Source: Vibrio spartinae (GTDB taxonomy: Bacteria > Pseudomonadota > Gammaproteobacteria > Enterobacterales > Vibrionaceae). From it: a DNA stretch of 64,000 bases. Positions within the stretch are counted from its first letter, which is position 1. Each line of letters begins with the position of its first letter. Below are positions 26,846-35,203 of this stretch, piece by piece. The notes below the pieces were generated by a model. That model was given only the letters and a program-made list of their open reading frames with translations. It was not told where the DNA came from and searched no databases. The stretch lies in NCBI RefSeq assembly GCF_024347135.1, contig NZ_AP024908.1, forward strand, positions 1,116,001-1,180,000, given 5' to 3'. Position numbers and translations under genes: made by a program.

Positions 26846-27727
26846 ATGTCTGAACAATCAATCCGGTACTCTTTCGGGGGCGATGAGCATCTATTTGCAG
26901 AGATCTCCGAGTCTATGTCTCTGCCTGCATTTTTCCGTGGGTTGGAAATAACCAATCGCTTGAAAGCGATGAATTTATCGGGGATTCTGGATATCTGTCT
27001 TGCCAACGCATCGTTTCAAGTTCGGTTTAATCCCGACCGGATATCACCACAAACATTGCTGGACAAAGTAAAATCCCTTGAGAGTGCGCGTAGCACAGCC
27101 CATCATCTCAACACTCGGATCATTGAGATTCCGGTGTATTACAATGATCCTTGGACACACGAAACGCTGATGCGTTTTCGGGATAGACATCAATCGCCTG
27201 AACAAACCGATTTAGAATATGCTGCGAGTTTAAACGGGCACGGCAACATTGAAGACTTCATTCGTGCACATAGCCACTCCCCCTGGTTTGTCTCGATGGT
27301 TGGATTTGTTGCCGGGCTCCCCTTTATGTTTCAGATGGTCGAGCAAGAACAGCAACTTGAAGTCCCGAAGTATCTGACACCCAGAACAGATACGCCCAAA
27401 CAGACTGTCGGTCACGGTGGATGTTTTGGCTGCATCTATTCCGTCAAAGGCGCAGGTGGTTATCAAATGTTTGGGATGACCCCCGTCCCGATTTACGACC
27501 CTCTGCAATCGATGCCCCACATGCAGGAATCGATTGTGTTTTTCCGTGCGGGTGACATCGTGAAATTCCGTCCGATTGATCAGTTGGAATACCAACAAAT
27601 CACTCAGGCGGTCGAGTCAGGGACTTATCAACTTCATACCCGGCCATTCAGATTCGACTTACAGGAATACCTTGCCGATCCAGAAGACTACAAACGTCGC
27701 ATCATGGAGGCGCTTTATGTCAATTAA
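26846..27727 (+). CDS. pxpB: 5-oxoprolinase subunit B (KipI family)
   Basis: 293 residues, longer than E. coli PxpB (about 220), mainly at the N-terminus and in the middle. The family core is clear: RIIEIPVYYND, DLEYAASLNG, HSHSPWFVSMVGFVAGLPFM, FGCIYSVKGAGGYQMFGMTPVPIYDP and FRAGDIVKFRPI. Pairs with PxpC as the ATP-dependent half of the enzyme. RBS AGGAAGGAG before ATG 26846. Overlaps pxpC by 11 bases. Confidence 0.9.
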   Translation: MSEQSIRYSFGGDEHLFAEISESMSLPAFFRGLEITNRLKAMNLSGILDICLANASFQVRFNPDRISPQTLLDKVKSLESARSTAHHLNTRIIEIPVYYNDPWTHETLMRFRDRHQSPEQTDLEYAASLNGHGNIEDFIRAHSHSPWFVSMVGFVAGLPFMFQMVEQEQQLEVPKYLTPRTDTPKQTVGHGGCFGCIYSVKGAGGYQMFGMTPVPIYDPLQSMPHMQESIVFFRAGDIVKFRPIDQLEYQQITQAVESGTYQLHTRPFRFDLQEYLADPEDYKRRIMEALYVN

Positions 27728-28694
27728 AGTCATCAAACCCGGCCTCAGTACAACCGTACAAGATGGTGGACGCGAAGGCTATTATCATCTGGGCATTCCG
27801 CCCTCGGGCGCCTTGGATCAGTTTTCGATGAAAGCGGCCAATCTATTGGTTGGAAATCCGGTCACTGAAGCGGTCCTCGAATGTACACTTTTGGGGCCAG
27901 AGCTGGCGTTTCTCAGCACAACGCTGATCGCAGTATGTGGGGCAGATATGCCACCCATGATCGATGGCGAAGTGATGCCGATGAATACGACCCTCAAAGT
28001 GCAGGCAGGCCAAAAACTTAACTTTGGCTACCCTCTGAAGGGCGCCCGAATTTATCTGGCCGTTGCCGGCGGATTCAATCTAGAGCCAACCTTAGGCAGT
28101 CGTTCAACCTATGTGTTGGGCAGCTTGGGGGGCATGAAAGGACGAACCATACAAAAAGATGACCTGCTGACGATCGGTTCCCCCACCGTGAAAGTCAGCA
28201 AAGGTCGCACGATTCCCAAACGGTTCTTGCGGCCGATTCATAAGGAAACAACGATTCGGGTCGTTGAAGGGCTATATGCGCATCGACTGATGCCAGCAAG
28301 CCTCCGCCGTTTCTATCGAGAAGAATGGCTGGTCGGCAGCGAAGCAGACCGCATTGGTTATCGCTTTAAAGGCGGTCACTCACTTGAATTCAAACCAAGA
28401 GTTCAGCCGTTTGGTGCCGGTTCTGATCCATCAAATATTGTCGATGCCTGTTATCCGATCGGCTCCATCCAAGTCCCGGCGGGTAAGGAACCCATTGTGC
28501 TCCTTCGCGATGCCGTCTCAGGCGGTGGTTATGCCACTATCGGGACTGTCATCAGTTCAGACCTTGATCTGATCGGTCAAATGCAGCCCAATTACAAAGC
28601 TCAGTTTGAGTCGATTACGATCGACGCAGCACTACAGGTCAGAGAAGAAACAAATTTGCGTTTACAGCAACTCTATGAACATCTGATACTGTGA
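27717..28694 (+). CDS. pxpC: 5-oxoprolinase subunit C (KipA/AHS2 family)
   Basis: 325 residues from ATG 27717, with GGAGG seven bases upstream inside the pxpB end. Blocks typical of PxpC/KipA: VIKPGLSTTVQDGGREGYYHLGIPPSGALDQFS, ANLLVGNP, ALEC-like AVLECTLLGPEL, YLAVAGGF, LGSRSTYVLGSLGGMKGR, GSEADRIGYRFKG and the final LLRDAVSGGGYATIGTV. Forms PxpBC heterodimers that activate oxoproline. Last gene of the operon; a bidirectional terminator follows. Confidence 0.93.
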   Translation: MSIKVIKPGLSTTVQDGGREGYYHLGIPPSGALDQFSMKAANLLVGNPVTEAVLECTLLGPELAFLSTTLIAVCGADMPPMIDGEVMPMNTTLKVQAGQKLNFGYPLKGARIYLAVAGGFNLEPTLGSRSTYVLGSLGGMKGRTIQKDDLLTIGSPTVKVSKGRTIPKRFLRPIHKETTIRVVEGLYAHRLMPASLRRFYREEWLVGSEADRIGYRFKGGHSLEFKPRVQPFGAGSDPSNIVDACYPIGSIQVPAGKEPIVLLRDAVSGGGYATIGTVISSDLDLIGQMQPNYKAQFESITIDAALQVREETNLRLQQLYEHLIL

Positions 28695-28722
28695 GATAGG
28701 GGTGACTGCATCAATATCGAAT

Positions 28723-28767
28723 AAAAAAACCATGGCCGTCATCTGTATGACAAGTCATGGCTTTTTG
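28723..28767. terminator. Bidirectional terminator between pxpC and the small membrane ORF
   Basis: AAAAAAA, stem CCATG/CATGG with inner GTCAT/ATGAC, then TTTTT. Works for pxpC on plus and for the 24-residue ORF on minus. Confidence 0.8.
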
Positions 28768-28854
28768 TGCCGACTGATGTTTCTATCTATCATCGAACAT
28801 GACCAAAGTCTCTATCATGACACTCATTTTATAACCTCATCAAACGCGTCAATC

Positions 28855-28929
28855 TTAGCGGTTGATACGGAAGTAAAGCGTCAACAAGACTCCAGTACAT
28901 AACATCACCAATCCAACTTCGATAACCAT
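28855..28929 (-). CDS. 24-residue single-pass membrane protein (new small ORF)
   Basis: ATG at 28929 with GGAG eight bases upstream (GGAGAAAGCAGA before ATG), then 24 codons and TAA. It begins MVIEVGLVMLCTGVLL and ends TLYFRINR, i.e. one hydrophobic helix with a charged C-terminal tail, the form of proteins such as KdpF or CydX, though it matches none I know. It has its own AT-rich leader, a good Shine-Dalgarno and a downstream terminator, and lies between pxpC and tag. Too short for standard gene finders. The call rests on these signals only, without homology. Confidence 0.6.
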   Translation of the reverse strand: MVIEVGLVMLCTGVLLTLYFRINR

Positions 28930-29138
28930 TCTGCTTTCTCCATTCGATCAAATCATTACTGCATCATTTGCGATAATGAACATAGATGAATATAAACTTT
29001 ATTATAATTGTAATGATATTAGTCACTATAAAGTGATTACTTAATTATATAGTTCTCAGGGTCTCGGTTGTCAAAATGAATGGATACGTTCCACAGTGGA
29101 AATCGCGATTGTCTCATTTATGAGAATTGTGATGACGA

Positions 29139-29744
29139 CTATGGCCGTTGAAAACCAGCCCGAACTTGTGCCACTTTTTCCCGAATCACACAGCCTTCTT
29201 CATGATCATTGACCAGTCCCATTGCCTGTAAAAATGCATATATCGTCGTTGGCCCGACAAACTTCCATCCCATCTTTTTCAGTTGCTTCGACAAAGCTAC
29301 TGATTCTGGTGAAATCGATACCGATTGCGGTTCTGGTAACGTGGCAGGATCCGGCTCATAACGCCAGAAAAAAGCTGCCAGAGATCCTTCCTGAGCCACC
29401 AGTTCCTGCGCTCGTTTCGCATTGTTAATCACTGCTTCAATTTTTCCACGATGCCGGATGATACTGGCATCCTGTAACAAACGCTCGACATCCTGCTCGG
29501 TAAACTGAGCCATTTGGTTAAAATCAAAATTCAGAAAAGCCCGCCGAAAATTCTCTCGTTTGGCCAGAATCGTTCGCCAGCTCAAACCCGACTGAAAACT
29601 CTCCAGACATATCTTTTCAAATAGGGTTCGGTCATCATCGACCGGAAATCCCCATTCATGATCATGGTAGTCAAGAAAATCAGTGGTCGTGCTACACCAC
29701 CGACACCGCTTTTGACCATCAGGGCCAATATATTCATCACTCAT
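29139..29744 (-). CDS. tag: DNA-3-methyladenine glycosylase I
   Basis: 201 residues. Zinc-snap and base-binding elements of Tag are present: CRWCSTT near the start, DYHDHEWGFP, SFQSGLSWRTILAKRENFRRAF, IIRHRGKIEAVINNAKRAQEL, GWKFVGPTTIYAFLQAMGLVNDHEEGC. It excises 3-methyladenine from alkylated DNA. The N-terminal 12 residues (DEYIGPDGQKR) extend beyond the E. coli protein. Monocistronic. Confidence 0.95.
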   Translation of the reverse strand: MSDEYIGPDGQKRCRWCSTTTDFLDYHDHEWGFPVDDDRTLFEKICLESFQSGLSWRTILAKRENFRRAFLNFDFNQMAQFTEQDVERLLQDASIIRHRGKIEAVINNAKRAQELVAQEGSLAAFFWRYEPDPATLPEPQSVSISPESVALSKQLKKMGWKFVGPTTIYAFLQAMGLVNDHEEGCVIREKVAQVRAGFQRP

Positions 29745-29946
29745 ATTTTTCTCTCAAACATATCAACAAAAACAATAATAAACGGAAAAAATGCGCATCA
29801 GGGATATAATCTTTCATCTTCGATGCCAATTAGATATATTATGTGAAATTCAAGCAAATCTATTCAAAATCTAAATAGACTTCTTAGAAATAAATAAGTT
29901 ACAATTTATTAACAATTTGGATGGTGAGCACCGTCGCAGACTCAAG

Positions 29947-30093
29947 ATGATGTTGTCTTTTTTTAATATAAGATATCGTAGAAAATATCAGGAAGTGTCT
30001 CAAATAACCTGCTTCTTGACTTTATTTCTGATTTTTCTCCCCCAAGAAAGTTATGCCGCTCTCTATAAAGTCAGCCTAGAGTGGGTGTGCTGA
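29947..30093 (+). CDS. 48-residue ORF with signal-like segment, coupled to the next gene
   Basis: ATG at 29947 opens a 48-codon frame ending TGA at 30091-30093, which overlaps the ATG of the next gene (TGATG). The product has a basic start (MMLSFFNIRYRRKYQ), a hydrophobic stretch ITCFLTLFLIFLP and QESYAALYKV, like a signal peptide and cleavage site. It could be a leader peptide coupling translation, a small secreted peptide, or the 5' remnant of a porin-type gene that often precedes such binding-protein/c-di-GMP pairs. No clear Shine-Dalgarno, hence moderate confidence. Confidence 0.4.
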   Translation: MMLSFFNIRYRRKYQEVSQITCFLTLFLIFLPQESYAALYKVSLEWVC

Positions 30094-30545
30094 TGAGAAG
30101 AGCACCGCAACGACATCGCTTCTATCACATATTTAGCTTTTGGCTGGTGCTGAACCTATTCAGTTTATGTCCGCTCAGTTACGCCAAATCCCAGCCGAGT
30201 ATTCTTGTCATCGCCAATGTGGCATCACACCTGCCAGCATTAACCCATCATGAAATCCGACAAATATACATGGGCGGGACACTCAGCCGTAAATATCAAG
30301 CGGTTGCTTTAGAGGTTGGCAACCCCACCCGAATACGGTTCAATACTAAAGTGATTGGTTTAACCGAAAGTCGGATTCAATCCTACTGGGCACAATTGCT
30401 GTTTACGGGACGAAATCACCCACCACTCGAATTCTCATCCGTTAAAGAATTACTGAACTATGTCACAAAAACAAATAACGCGATCGGCTACGTTCCGGCT
30501 CCAGTGGCGCTCCCTCACAATGTGATTGTGGTTTATCAAAAATAA
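30093..30545 (+). CDS. Short periplasmic phosphate-binding-like protein
   Basis: 150 residues from ATG 30093 (frame opens at a GTG at 30081). Signal peptide ~1-30 (HIFSFWLVLNLFSLCPLSYA). The mature part, ILVIANVASHLPALTHHEIRQIYMGGTLSRKYQAVALEVGNPTRIRFNTKVIGLTESRIQSYWAQLLFTGR and NAIGYVPA, matches the half-length PstS-like proteins that sit next to c-di-GMP sensors in Vibrio. Likely the periplasmic partner of the downstream GGDEF-EAL protein; co-transcribed with it. The ligand is unknown. Confidence 0.75.
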   Translation: MRRAPQRHRFYHIFSFWLVLNLFSLCPLSYAKSQPSILVIANVASHLPALTHHEIRQIYMGGTLSRKYQAVALEVGNPTRIRFNTKVIGLTESRIQSYWAQLLFTGRNHPPLEFSSVKELLNYVTKTNNAIGYVPAPVALPHNVIVVYQK

Positions 30546-30582
30546 CGACTGGCTAGAATACAACCAAAAACAGGATGGCTTG

Positions 30583-32712
30583 ATGTTAGCAGGGATTCAT
30601 AAAAAACTGGGTATCCGAGGAAAATTTCTCTTCATCAGTACACTGTCGATTGCACTTTGTGCACTCTCAGTTTTTATGGTTTCTCTTAAAGAGTACGAAG
30701 CCATATACATTCATTCTGTAAAAAACAACCTCCAAGCTTTAATCGACAATGTTGCCGATGAGCTGCTCTTCACTTTTTCAGAGGAGCCGGACAGGTTCAT
30801 TCTAAAAAATAAACTCCTCTCTTTCGAAAGATATGATCACATCCTCTATGCCGATGTTTATGACGCAAACTGGAATTTACTTGAACGCTACTCCAAAACG
30901 TCAGCCAAGCCGATTCATATCATTGATAATCCGCATTATCAGTCGCTCATTGCCCAAAAAAAACCATTCCCGGTGACACATATTGATGATTTTCTGGTGA
31001 GTGTGGACACCATTGGCAACCCGAATTTTCCGGTTGGCTATCTGGAAGTCGTCCACGACTTCAACCAGCCGATTGCCAGTAGCCGGCGCGATCTTCTCAT
31101 CAAGGCGATTCCTCTGGTATTGCTGATTCTGGTCATGTCTCTGGTCATTTCTTGGTATATGTTTCAGCGCATCGTGACACCTTTGATCCGCCTCTCGGCA
31201 TTTACCAGACAGGTCAAACACTCCAGAAATTATACACTCCGCCATGCCGCTGAAGGCGTCAGCGAGGTGTTGCACCTGAGCCAAGATATCAATTCAATGC
31301 TGGAGACGATCAATCAAGAACATCAGCTCAATCAAGAACAGAATAAAAAACTGCGCCAACAACAAGTCTCCATGTTTCATCTCGCCAATTACGATCATCT
31401 CACCGATTTGCCAAACCGACGCTATGTGATGGAAACCCTGAGACAATATCTACTCAGTGCGCAACAGCATCACACCGATATGGCGATTTTTTTCCTCAAT
31501 GTAGACCGTTTTAAAGATATTAACGATTTGATGGGACACACGGTTGGTGATGACCTGTTACGCCATCTGAGTCATCTCATTGCAAGGAGTCTACGGTCAA
31601 ATGACACGCTTGCCCGCCTTGGTGGTGATGATTTTCTGGTGGTATTGCCCGATTTGCCGGATTCAAGTATCGCCAAACAGGTTGCCCAAACAATTACCGA
31701 CCAACTGAAAACCCCGATTACCATCGGCCAGTGGAAAATCCAGACCAGTGTCAGTATTGGTATTGCGATGGCCAAAGCGTCCGATTTCGACATCGATACC
31801 CTGATTTCTAACGCTGATATTGCGATGTCTCACAGTAAAAACGTTGGCAAAGGGTCATATCGGCTGTTTAAGCCTCAAATGTTACGTCAGAAACGGCGCA
31901 CGTTGCAGATCATCAACCGCATCTCAGCGGCAATTGATAATCATGAATTCTTTTTGGTTTATCAGCCCAAAGTATCTCGCCAAGGTGAGGTGATTGGATT
32001 TGAGGCACTCATCCGGTGGAACAACCCAGATCTGGGTATGATTGCCCCTTCTGAATTTATTCCTATCGCAGAAAATGGTGGCAAAATCAGCGAAATTACA
32101 AGCTGGATGCTCTGTCAGGCAATTCAGGATTTAGATGAAATTCAATCAATTAGCCTCCATCCCGTCGTCGTCTCCGTCAATATTTCATCGAAAGATTTAA
32201 TGACAACTCAACTGGAAAATGTCCTGCATCAGGCTTTAGCAACCCATCACCAAGATATTGCCCGACTGCAGTTCGAAATTACCGAGTCCAGCTATCTGGA
32301 AAAATTTGATTTAGCAAACCAATTCTTCTCTCGTATCCGGGCGCAGGGGAGTTCAATTGCACTCGACGATTTCGGGACCGGCTATTCATCACTGAGCTAT
32401 CTGAACCGTATTGATATCGATACCTTAAAAATCGACCGTCAGTTTGTCGTCAACTCATTTAACAGTGATAAAGATGCTTCGGTTCTCAATGCCATTCTGG
32501 CGCTCGCCCAACAGCTCGGATTACACAGCTGTTGTGAAGGTGTAGAAACGGAAGAGCACGCCCGTTACCTGATAGAAAAAGGATGCGATAGCCTGCAAGG
32601 GTACTACTTCTCTACCCCGGTGCCATTGGAAAATTTAGCGCAGGCCGTCTATTCATCGATACAAAACTATTACCGGTTATTCACCGCTTTCGAACCACAC
32701 GCTCACGATTGA
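30583..32712 (+). CDS. HAMP-GGDEF(degenerate)-EAL c-di-GMP phosphodiesterase
   Basis: 709 residues from ATG 30583 (AGGA seven bases upstream; an open frame extends back to 30526). TM1 ~13-35, a periplasmic domain (~36-180), TM2 ~185-207, HAMP (~208-262), GGDEF (~275-440) and EAL (~455-700). The diguanylate cyclase signature reads RLGGDDF instead of GGDEF/GGEEF, so the catalytic Glu is Asp and cyclase activity is doubtful. The EAL domain has [44 protein letters not shown] and [10 protein letters not shown], all catalytic residues intact. Predicted net role: c-di-GMP breakdown controlled by a periplasmic signal. Confidence 0.92.
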   Translation: MLAGIHKKLGIRGKFLFISTLSIALCALSVFMVSLKEYEAIYIHSVKNNLQALIDNVADELLFTFSEEPDRFILKNKLLSFERYDHILYADVYDANWNLLERYSKTSAKPIHIIDNPHYQSLIAQKKPFPVTHIDDFLVSVDTIGNPNFPVGYLEVVHDFNQPIASSRRDLLIKAIPLVLLILVMSLVISWYMFQRIVTPLIRLSAFTRQVKHSRNYTLRHAAEGVSEVLHLSQDINSMLETINQEHQLNQEQNKKLRQQQVSMFHLANYDHLTDLPNRRYVMETLRQYLLSAQQHHTDMAIFFLNVDRFKDINDLMGHTVGDDLLRHLSHLIARSLRSNDTLARLGGDDFLVVLPDLPDSSIAKQVAQTITDQLKTPITIGQWKIQTSVSIGIAMAKASDFDIDTLISNADIAMSHSKNVGKGSYRLFKPQMLRQKRRTLQIINRISAAIDNHEFFLVYQPKVSRQGEVIGFEALIRWNNPDLGMIAPSEFIPIAENGGKISEITSWMLCQAIQDLDEIQSISLHPVVVSVNISSKDLMTTQLENVLHQALATHHQDIARLQFEITESSYLEKFDLANQFFSRIRAQGSSIALDDFGTGYSSLSYLNRIDIDTLKIDRQFVVNSFNSDKDASVLNAILALAQQLGLHSCCEGVETEEHARYLIEKGCDSLQGYYFSTPVPLENLAQAVYSSIQNYYRLFTAFEPHAHD

Positions 32713-32779
32713 TCGTCGACAGGCCATTAACCATACAGCCCCGCGGACACCACTCGAATCGCCATAGACTGCTTATCGT

Positions 32780-32911
32780 ATCATTCGCAATCCTGACTTC
32801 TCGCTGTAATCGCTTGCCAAGGTCATCCTGCAATGGCCGATCATTTAACCAAACTGAGTTCGCATTTTTTACCCGCCCGGTATAAGGAGAAATCGTACCG
32901 GTCATCCCCGC
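32780..32911 (-). pseudogene. Relic of a ROK-family sugar kinase (Mak/NagK-like)
   Basis: On the minus strand the frame reads [43 protein letters not shown], which is the central block of ROK fructokinase/N-acetylglucosamine kinase (usually GSISPxTGxVKNANSxWLNGxPL ... RIANDANC). The similarity stops abruptly after RIAND, and no N-terminal ATP-binding or C-terminal zinc motif remains on either side. About 44 codons of a gene normally near 300 codons. The fragment lies between the EAL gene and dgkA. Confidence 0.7.
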
Positions 32912-32944
32912 CTGCGCTTTAAAGGTGACATCTCTTTTCTCCTT

Positions 32945-32980
32945 CTTAAGTCAATCTTAAGACTTGCTCATTACGATAAT
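32945..32980 (+). promoter_or_regulatory. PmrA-type box and -10 element upstream of dgkA-eptA
   Basis: CTTAAG-N5-CTTAAG at 32945-32961 equals the PmrA/BasR direct-repeat box (consensus CTTAAT-N5-CTTAAT type). A GATAAT -10 hexamer is at 32975-32980, so the second half-site sits where a -35 would be, as in PmrA-activated promoters. The regulator gene is not in the window. Confidence 0.7.
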
Positions 32981-33035
32981 CCAATGTTTCAACCACATGT
33001 CAGATTTTTTACGACCTGATTCATATGAGGATGTT

Positions 33036-33392
33036 ATGAAAACAAGTCATCAAGGGCTCAAGCGGGTCTATTTCGCCACCATTTATTCGATGAAAGGCCT
33101 CCGCTCGGTCTGGATTCATGAAGCCGCCTTTCGTCAGGAGGTGATGGTCTCCATACCACTGATCATCCTCACCTTCTGGCTCAATGTCGCGTCAAGCGAG
33201 CAGATGCTCATGATTGCATCGTTGATCCTGATTTTAATCGCTGAACTGTTTAATTCTGCCGTCGAAGCTGTTGTTGACCGGATCAGCGACGAATTTCACG
33301 AATTAAGCGGCAGAGCCAAAGACATCGGCTCTGCGGCTGTTTTTATCACTATTTTACTGACTGCTTTTATCTGGACGTGGATTTTAGTATGA
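33036..33392 (+). CDS. dgkA: Diacylglycerol kinase
   Basis: 118 residues from ATG 33036, with GAGG five bases upstream. The DgkA pattern is intact: GLKRVYFATIYSMKGLRSVWIHEAAFRQEV, three membrane helices, and LIAELFNSAVEAVVDRISDEFHELSGRAKDIGSAAV with the catalytic Glu in AxELxNSAVE. It recycles diacylglycerol released by phosphoethanolamine transfer. Its TGA overlaps the eptA ATG (ATGA), giving tight coupling that fits this metabolic link. Confidence 0.95.
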   Translation: MKTSHQGLKRVYFATIYSMKGLRSVWIHEAAFRQEVMVSIPLIILTFWLNVASSEQMLMIASLILILIAELFNSAVEAVVDRISDEFHELSGRAKDIGSAAVFITILLTAFIWTWILV

Positions 33393-35110
33393 AAATTAAT
33401 CGCACTATGACGTTTTACCCGTTCTCATACACCATCATGACGCTGATCCTTTCAGCTTATTTTGCCATATTTCTCAACCTGCCGATTTACTCGGATTTGA
33501 AGACCATTTTCAACAAGCTTGAGACGGTTGATACCGGCTTTATCATCTCAATTCCGCTATTTTTCTTCTGCACCTTAAATATTCTCTTTGCGCTGTTTAC
33601 TTGGCCGAAAATCACCAAGATCTTCTTTTCTATTCTGATCATAACCTCAAGCATCGTCTGTTATGCGAGTTACAATTACGGTGTCATTTTTGACATCGAT
33701 ATGATCCGTAATATCGTCGAAACCAACGCCGGTGAGGCGACCTCATATCTGAGTATGAACTCTGTTTTGTGGGTCATCATTCTGGGGATCATTCCAACCA
33801 TTTCGCTCTGGTTATCGCCGATCCGTCCAGAACGCAGCGTCCTGCGCTTAGTCGGTAAAAAGCTCCTGACGATCGGCATATCGCTACTGGGGATTATCAT
33901 CATTGCCATGTTCTACTATCAGGACTACGCCTCCGTCGGCAGAAACAACAGCTATTTGCGGAAACTGATCATTCCAACCTATTACGTACATAGTCTCGAC
34001 CGTTTTATCCGCGAAAACTATCTGACAGCACCGATGGATTATCAACAGCTCGGTCTGGACGCCTATCAACCCACGCCAACCGCCAGTAATGGTAAACCGA
34101 CACTCTTTGTTTTTGTGTTAGGAGAAACAGCCAGAAGTCAAAACTATCAGCTCAATGGTTATCCGAGAGAAACCAATCCATATACCAGCAAGTCTGATGT
34201 GATCGCTTTTCAACACGTCTCGTCATGCGGAACCGCGACTGCGGTGTCTGTCCCTTGTATGTTCTCGCGGCTGAATAAGTCTGACTACAATGAGCGAGTG
34301 GCACTCCATCAGGACAATGTACTGGATATTCTCAACCGGGCTGGTGTCGATGTTCTCTGGCGCGAAAATGACGGCGCAGATAAGCATGTCCCCGCTCGCC
34401 TTCGGGAAGAAAACTTATCCCGGAGCAGCAGCAACCCATTGTGTAATGGCACAAGTTGCCTCGACATCAAGCTGCTTGAAGATTTTCAGGACAAAGTCGC
34501 CTCGATGAAAGGGAATCGGATCATCGTCCTGCACCTGATAGGCAGTCACGGACCCACATATTATCAGCGCTATCCGAAAGAATTTGCCGCATTCCAACCA
34601 GACTGCCCGAGAGCGGATATTGAAAACTGTACTCAGGAACAGTTAATCAACACCTATGATAATACGATCCGCTATACCGATTACGTTGTCGGGCAAACCA
34701 TCGACCAACTGAAATCACTGGAAGATCGCTACAATACCGCCATGATCTATATGTCCGATCACGGTGAATCGTTAGGTGAAGACGGGGTTTATCTGCACGG
34801 CCTGCCTTATAGCATCGCCCCGAAATATCAGACGCATGTCCCACTGCTGCTCTGGATGTCACCAGGATTTAAACAAACCAAATCAGTCAATGAAGCTTGT
34901 CTGAAAACGGAGGCGCAACAAGCCCGGATCTCTCACGACTATCTTTTCGATACGTTGTTGGGCGCGCTGGATGTCACCACCCAAGCCTATCGTCCACAGC
35001 AAGATGTCTTTGCCAAATGCCGTGCATCCAATCCGGCCATGGCGATAGTGCAGCTATCGAAAAAATCGGCCGCTCCCCCTACGCCGCTCATCTCGACTGA
35101 CACGCCGTGA
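33389..35110 (+). CDS. eptA: Lipid A phosphoethanolamine transferase
   Basis: 573 residues from ATG 33389. Five membrane helices (~15-185) and a periplasmic sulfatase-fold domain: GETARSQNYQLNGYPRETNP with the metal-binding Glu, SCGTATAVSVPCMFSRL with nucleophile Thr282, and YMSDHGESLGEDGVYLHG with Asp/His ligands. Cys pairs for disulfides are present. It adds phosphoethanolamine to lipid A and in relatives lowers polymyxin/colistin binding. Second gene of the dgkA-eptA unit under a PmrA-type box. Confidence 0.95.
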   Translation: MKINRTMTFYPFSYTIMTLILSAYFAIFLNLPIYSDLKTIFNKLETVDTGFIISIPLFFFCTLNILFALFTWPKITKIFFSILIITSSIVCYASYNYGVIFDIDMIRNIVETNAGEATSYLSMNSVLWVIILGIIPTISLWLSPIRPERSVLRLVGKKLLTIGISLLGIIIIAMFYYQDYASVGRNNSYLRKLIIPTYYVHSLDRFIRENYLTAPMDYQQLGLDAYQPTPTASNGKPTLFVFVLGETARSQNYQLNGYPRETNPYTSKSDVIAFQHVSSCGTATAVSVPCMFSRLNKSDYNERVALHQDNVLDILNRAGVDVLWRENDGADKHVPARLREENLSRSSSNPLCNGTSCLDIKLLEDFQDKVASMKGNRIIVLHLIGSHGPTYYQRYPKEFAAFQPDCPRADIENCTQEQLINTYDNTIRYTDYVVGQTIDQLKSLEDRYNTAMIYMSDHGESLGEDGVYLHGLPYSIAPKYQTHVPLLLWMSPGFKQTKSVNEACLKTEAQQARISHDYLFDTLLGALDVTTQAYRPQQDVFAKCRASNPAMAIVQLSKKSAAPPTPLISTDTP

Positions 35111-35143
35111 GCATAACCGGATAACGATACGGATAGCTCTCAA

Positions 35144-35169
35144 TAAAAAAGAGCAGCGAATGCTGCTCT
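35144..35169. terminator. Convergent terminator eptA / phospho-sugar mutase
   Basis: AGAGCAGC-GAAT-GCTGCTCT stem with an A-run on the left (T-run on minus: TTTTTTATTG), so it is strongest for the minus-strand mutase gene. Confidence 0.85.
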
Positions 35170-35203
35170 GGTTGGTTTTGTCGTTACATGCGCAGCAAAC
35201 GCG

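Noticed and set aside
28702..28902. 66-residue plus-strand ORF after pxpC
   Set aside because: It runs through the terminator stem and over the antisense 24-residue ORF, has no Shine-Dalgarno and no recognisable fold.
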